In this document: one piece after another, positions 49,801 to 55,800 of the stretch
Layout: each line of letters opens with the position of its first letter
Position numbering within the stretch: position 1 is the stretch's first letter
NCBI GenBank assembly: GCA_036571765.1
Contig: BROE01000003.1
Span: forward strand, 6,858,336-6,922,335
Source: Plecoglossus altivelis
Taxonomy: Eukaryota > Chordata > Actinopteri > Osmeriformes > Plecoglossidae
DNA length: 64,000 bases
Reading direction: 5' to 3'
Position numbers and translations under genes: made by a program
Notes under the pieces: generated by a model
Seen by the model: the letters and a program-made list of their open reading frames with translations, nothing else
Told to the model about the DNA's origin: nothing
The model's database searches: none

Positions 49801-52800
49801 TCCTCGAGGTGGGCAGGTCCTTGAGGGTAGGCAGATTGCAGCCGGTCACTTTCTCAGCAGTACGGATGATACGCTACAGTCTACTCTTGTCCTTGGGAGT
49901 GGCAGCAGCTTACCAGATGGTGATGGAGGAGGTGAGGATGGACTCAATGATGGTTGTGTGAAAGTGCACCATCATTGTCTTTGGCAGGTTGACTTTCTTC
50001 AGCTGCCGTAGGAAGTGCATCCTCTGTTGTGCTTTCTTGGTGAGGGAGCTGATGCTCAGTTCCTTCTTGAGGTCCAGGGAGAAGATAGTGTCCAAGAAGC
50101 AGAGGGCCTCAGTGTTGACAGTAGAGTCACACAGGGTGATTAGGGTGAGTGGGGCTGTATTCTTCCTGATGTCCACAACTATCTCCACTCTCTTGACAGC
50201 ATTGACCTCTAAGTTGTTTTGACTACACTAGGTCACCAGGTTGTCAACTTCCTACCTATAGTCAGACTCATCACCACCAGAGATGAGCCCAATGAGGGTG
50301 GTGGCACCCGTCAAATTAAGTTCAATCAGGAGAGTCCCGGGATGGTGAAGTGAGTTTATGCACATATTTAAATGTGTTACAATTGTTTGGGCTTGGACCC
50401 CGAGGGAATTATAGATCAAAGGGTGCCTGCCACCAGACACCGGTGGTGGTGGGAGCAGCCGAAAATGTTCTAGTCAGATGAGGCGAAGACCAGACACCCG
50501 ACGGCGGAGGGGATGCGGAGGGTTACACAATTGATGGCACGGACAAACAAGGAGAGATTCATTTTCGAAAAGGCACGAGATCATCGTGATAGGCTGATGT
50601 GATCATGAAGATTGACAGCGTTAATTGATAGATGTCAGCACTAAACGATGCGGAACCCACATGACACCCAATAGAAAGTACAGTGTTCCTTGCAGTGGAG
50701 CAAAAATTATATGATGTGTCCAAGTGCAGGGATTAGTATTGCCTGATTGAACTTGTGCAAAAATTCATTTCAACCAGGAGAGACCTGGGATGGTGAAGTG
50801 AGCTTTTTACAGATGTAAATATTTACAGATGTAAATAAACTCTGTAAATAATCTCTGATGTAAACTCAGATGTAAATACAATTATGCCCTGCATAGAATA
50901 ATAATTCTAGAATAATAATTCTATGCAGGGCATAGAATAAACACTGGACAGAAAAATGAATACCAACAGCGATCGGTGCTCAGCAACTGATACAGGAATA
51001 ATACCCTCAACCCGTATAACAGAATGAACTAAATGAATACATACTCTCCACCAATGGCAAGGCTTGGACAGATTTGTAGGACTTACTATCACAACGAAGC
51101 CAAGTCATCAAGTGATATACACTATACACTGGCTATATACTATAGCCAGTTAAGTCCAGAGATGAGCATGCCTGCAGTGCAATAGCCCGAAGGCCGGAGG
51201 GCCGAAGCCCTTGATTCTGTAAACAGCGATACCCGCTGGAGAATCAACGTCCCACTACAGATTACCTTTGTTGGCTGGAAGGCCAAAACCCTTTAGTCTA
51301 TGTGAACAGCCTTCTGGCTGAGGAACCAAACTTTTGAGAACAGATGAACCTATGAAGGATAAAGGGCCGATGCCCTCAAACTTTTCTGATAGCCTTTGTG
51401 GCTGACCCGGAGCCCTCAGTTTTGTTCCAATAAGGAGAAACCAGGATGATTGAAGTGAGGTTTATAGAGGAGAATGTGTTTATATCTTAGACCCCATTGG
51501 GAACAATTGATTGAAAGAGTGCATACCCAACATCAAAAGGTTCCCCAAAAGTGACAGTAAAAATCATGAACTAAACATACTCACTATCAGTATGGAACGA
51601 TGAGATGCTGAAGAAGAAGCACAAAAACACTTTCCAAACTGGGGCCCGCTCCATTCAGCTGTTCCAAGGACGTGATGCCCCTTCTTCCCTGCTGGAGACA
51701 AGACCCAGGCGAGAAGAGGCCCTGCACAGTCAATCCGGGGACGCAATGCCCCTTCTTCCCGTCTGCTTGGTGAATCTCTGTGGGTGGGGCCTCCATGCAG
51801 TCAATCTGAGGATCTGAGACGGCATCCCGTATCCAGCCAAGGTTAGAGGGCATCGTTCTCTGAAGAGCAGTCACCCATGGCCGAAGAACTGATGCCTTTG
51901 CGTCTGTTGTGACCACCTTTGTTGATTGAAGTACCAACGTCCTCATGCAGAATTAAACCCATGTAAGCTAGAGGGCCGATGCTCTTGAGACCATGAATAG
52001 CCTATGCTGGCTGGAGGACTGATGTGCACGTGGACAATAAACCTGTATAGATGAGAGGGCCGACACCCTTGAGCCTAAACAGCCTGTGCTGGCTGTAAAA
52101 CTGACGTCCACATCCACAGATTAACCTATGTTGGCTAGAGGGTTGACACCCTAGAGACCATGCGAAAGACTATGCCGGCTGTAGGACCGACGTCCACATT
52201 TACCGCTTAACTTGTGTAGGCTGGAGGGCCGACGCCTTTGAGACTATGAAAACAGCCTGTGTTGGCTGTAGGACCGACGTCCACATTTACAGATGAACCT
52301 ATGTAGGCTGGAGGGCCGACACCCTTGAGACTATTTGAACAGTCTGTGCTGGCTGGAGGACCGATGTCCACATTTACAGATTAACCTATGCAGAGCTAGA
52401 GGCCTGACACCCTCGTGTCTTGTGCTATAGCCTGAGTGGCTAGAGGACCGACGTCCTCGTGGCTTGAGTTATAGCCTAAATGGCTAGACGACCAACGTCC
52501 TCGTGTCTTTTGCGATAGCCTAAGTATCAACAGGTCTGATGCCCTTGTGTCTTGTGTGAAATAGCCCGAGTCATTAGTCCATTAAGTCCTGTTGGCCTTG
52601 ACTTTTTGGTCACAGCGATGATGGTGGAGGACTTAAGACAGGCTGGCACATGTCTTCAGGGAAGTGTTGAAGATGTTGGCGAACACTGGAGACAACTGGT
52701 CAGCACAATGCTTGAGGGTGGCAGGAGAGAGAGCATCTGTCCCAGATGCCCCAGCAGCAGTGTGGGGGGCTCTGGGCTTGTAGTTGGTGATCAGCCTGAG

Positions 52801-55800
52801 ACCTTTCCAGACAGAAGCAGAGTTGTTAGAAGGGAACTGGTGTTTTAGGCTCTCTGAGCACAGTTGTTTAGCTTCTCTCATTGCCTTGCTAAATGTGTTC
52901 TTCGACTCTTTGAATCTGTTTCTATCCCCACTCCTAAACGCTTCCTCTCCTTCTCTAGCGTCAACCTTCTGAGCTTTGCTGAGAACCAGGGTTGTCATTG
53001 TTGAAGGTTACCCTGGTGTGTGTTTCTATACAGAAGTCCTAACAGAAGCTGATGTACGATGTCACAGCCTCTGTGAGCTCATCTCTGTCTCTTCCCCTCT
53101 TGTCCCCTCCCATCTTCCGGACACACATACGAACTAACATACTAAACACACGTACTAAAACTAACTCCAGTACATTCAAGGTACACTGCTCGATAAATAA
53201 GACCTCTATTCACTCAAACTCACTCACTTTAATATGGTTGAGCTGCTTTCATAACTTTGACACTTAGCCAGACAACATAAATACAATTACTTAAAGGTCA
53301 GGGATCTGCCCAACAAACATTTTAATTTGATGTATTTATACTTTTACCACCTGAACCAGACTTGGAGGAAGTACCCTTTACATACATTGTGTACATTATG
53401 AGAAGGTACAGTAATAATGGATGCGACAGTGGATCAGATAGCATCATCCACACCAGTGTTTGCTCCTCTTTGTGTGGAGGTTGGGATCAGGACTGGTTAA
53501 AGGAAACTTACTGGGGCAAAGGAGTGGTTTTCTAGTCACATGTACTAGAGTTTATTTGGAGACATGTAAAAAGGTTTAATGAGTAGGTTTAATATATGGC
53601 CATTTTAACGGCTGTGTGTGTACAGGGGCACTACTGAGGGGTCGAAAAGTGTTGTATTCTGTAAGACTGGTGTATGTGTGTGTTCACTTGTCCTTGTCTT
53701 CCTGTTCTGCAGTGATCCAGTTTGGCTTTGTGACTCTGTTTGTGGCATCCTTCCCACTCGCGCCTCTCTTCGCTTTGCTCAACAACATCATCGAGATTCG
53801 CCTTGATGCCAAGAAGTTTGTGGCCGAGTTGAGGAGACCGGTAGCAGCCCGGGCCAAAGACATTGGTGAGCATAAGTCAGCGGAACGTCAGAATGGACTT
53901 TATCAGAGCAAAGTAAAAAAAAAAAATGTTTTCCTGTAGTATATAGAAACATTTTATTTTTGAGTTTAAAATGAATCCCTTAAACATACTGATTTCCTTT
54001 GGGAGATTAGAACTGACCTGCTTCAGTGCAAAATTTTGCTAAACTAAATGTTGAAGTGTTTTCTGTATGATGGATTTCAGACTGCCTGACTGGTAATGTT
54101 GAAAACTTTGTCTTTGTAAGATCGTCCTCATTCTTCAAGCTCTGATGTTGGTGAGCCCACTGTGGTTGTGGTTTACAGGTGTTCAGGGATTTCTTCTGTG
54201 ATTCTAGGTATATGGTACAACATCCTCAGAGGAGTGGCCAAAGTAGCCGTCATTATTAACGTAAGTTCATTATCCGAATCCCCATCATACATTTTTGGTG
54301 GAGAAAACCAACAGGGATGGGGGCGTAGTTTGTCTGTAGCTTTTACATTTTGCTAGATTCTTCTGGTAAGGGGGAATGAAATGTTTTGCCAAAAAGGCCC
54401 AGTGCTTAATTCCTCTTTCCAAGTCCACTTACAATAACATGTCTGACTTTCACTATAATTCTGTGTTCTGCTGGCAACTTCAGACTTTGTCCTCTGCCGA
54501 TAATTTATGTCACAACGTGGGGGAAGGGGGGTGCACTTATAAAACCACATAATTAGCTTCTAAGATGGTTCCCCTGTGAAACCCCAAGCCCTCAATGAAA
54601 GCTAGCCACACTTGGTCAAAAGGAGAGTTGCACATGTCTTCAAATTCCACAACATAATCTCACATCCTCTCTTGTCTTCCCTGAAATAAGAGATTACCAT
54701 CTTGGTCCTGATGTAAAACAAAATTGGGTATTTCTGCAATCTATGTGAAGCTATTCTCTAGTAGATTTAGCCATTGCACATATGTGTTGGAGCCAGAGTG
54801 TGCAAGCTGCATTCTCCCCTTTGTCTTCTAACGTTTCTCACCCATGTTTAATGCTGTGATTGAGACTTGTTTACCCTCCTCACCTCTCTCTTTACACTCG
54901 TCTCCCGCATTCTTTTCCTCCCCTCTGTTCTCCCCCATCTTCTCCTCTCCCTTCCCCTTTCCTTTCTGTTCTTCCACCTCCTATTTTCCACTCTTTCCCC
55001 CATTTCCTCTCTTCTCTTCCACCCTTTCTCCCATCTCTTCTTCCCCTTTCCTCTCCCTCCCTACTCTCCTCTACACTTTTCTTCACTCCTCTCCCCTCTT
55101 CTGCTCTTTTCTCCCTTGCAGGCATTTGTGATCTCATTCACCTCAGACTTCATCCCTAGGCTGGTGTACCAGTATATGTACAGTCCAGATGGATCCATGC
55201 ATGGGTTTGTAAACCACACACTCTCCTACTTCAATGTCAGCCACTTTCAGGAAGGCAAGGAGCCCTTTGATCCAGAGAGCCTGGGCCACCAAGTGTATAT
55301 CTGCAGGTGAGACACATCAGATCACCATACCAGACAACCAAGACCCCAGTTTTTTGGGTACTAATTCAAAAATAAGAATGTATATAAACATTTTAATGGA
55401 TATTGGAATAGTACATCTATCTATCTAACTATCTATCAAATCAATTATTTCAAGACATCCTTTATGTTCAGGTTTCCATAACAGTGCCATCAAGTAGAAT
55501 GGAGAATACAGGATATGAAAAGAACGTTAACCTATAGAAGCTCATGCGTTTGATGCTGTTCAGGTATAAAGACTACAGAGACCCCCCATGGTCCTCCACA
55601 CCTTATGAGATCTCCAAAGAGTTCTGGGCTGTGCTGGCTGTCAGACTGGCCTTCGTCATCGTCTTCCAGGTAAACTGAGGGAGGAGGGTTCCTAACGACC
55701 TGACCAGTATGACACAAATGAGCACATTGGTTCACTGGTAGAGTGGAGGGAGGTGAAAGTAAATTCCACTGCCCCCCCTAATACTCTTAGTCTTAATAAT

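Larger units (their letters stand above)
45022..53712 (+). other. ano1 intron 21 (8.7 kb), repeat-laden
   Basis: Contains the Rex3-like LINE, the split minus-strand L2-type LINE and the repeat block between its halves. The stretches 48.36-49.79 kb and 53.09-53.71 kb hold AT-rich sequence with no recognisable gene. Confidence 0.7.

Noticed and set aside
54844..55137. Frames on both strands in the pyrimidine tract, including an Arg/Glu/Gly-rich one
   Set aside because: Simple-sequence artefacts of the CT-rich tract.
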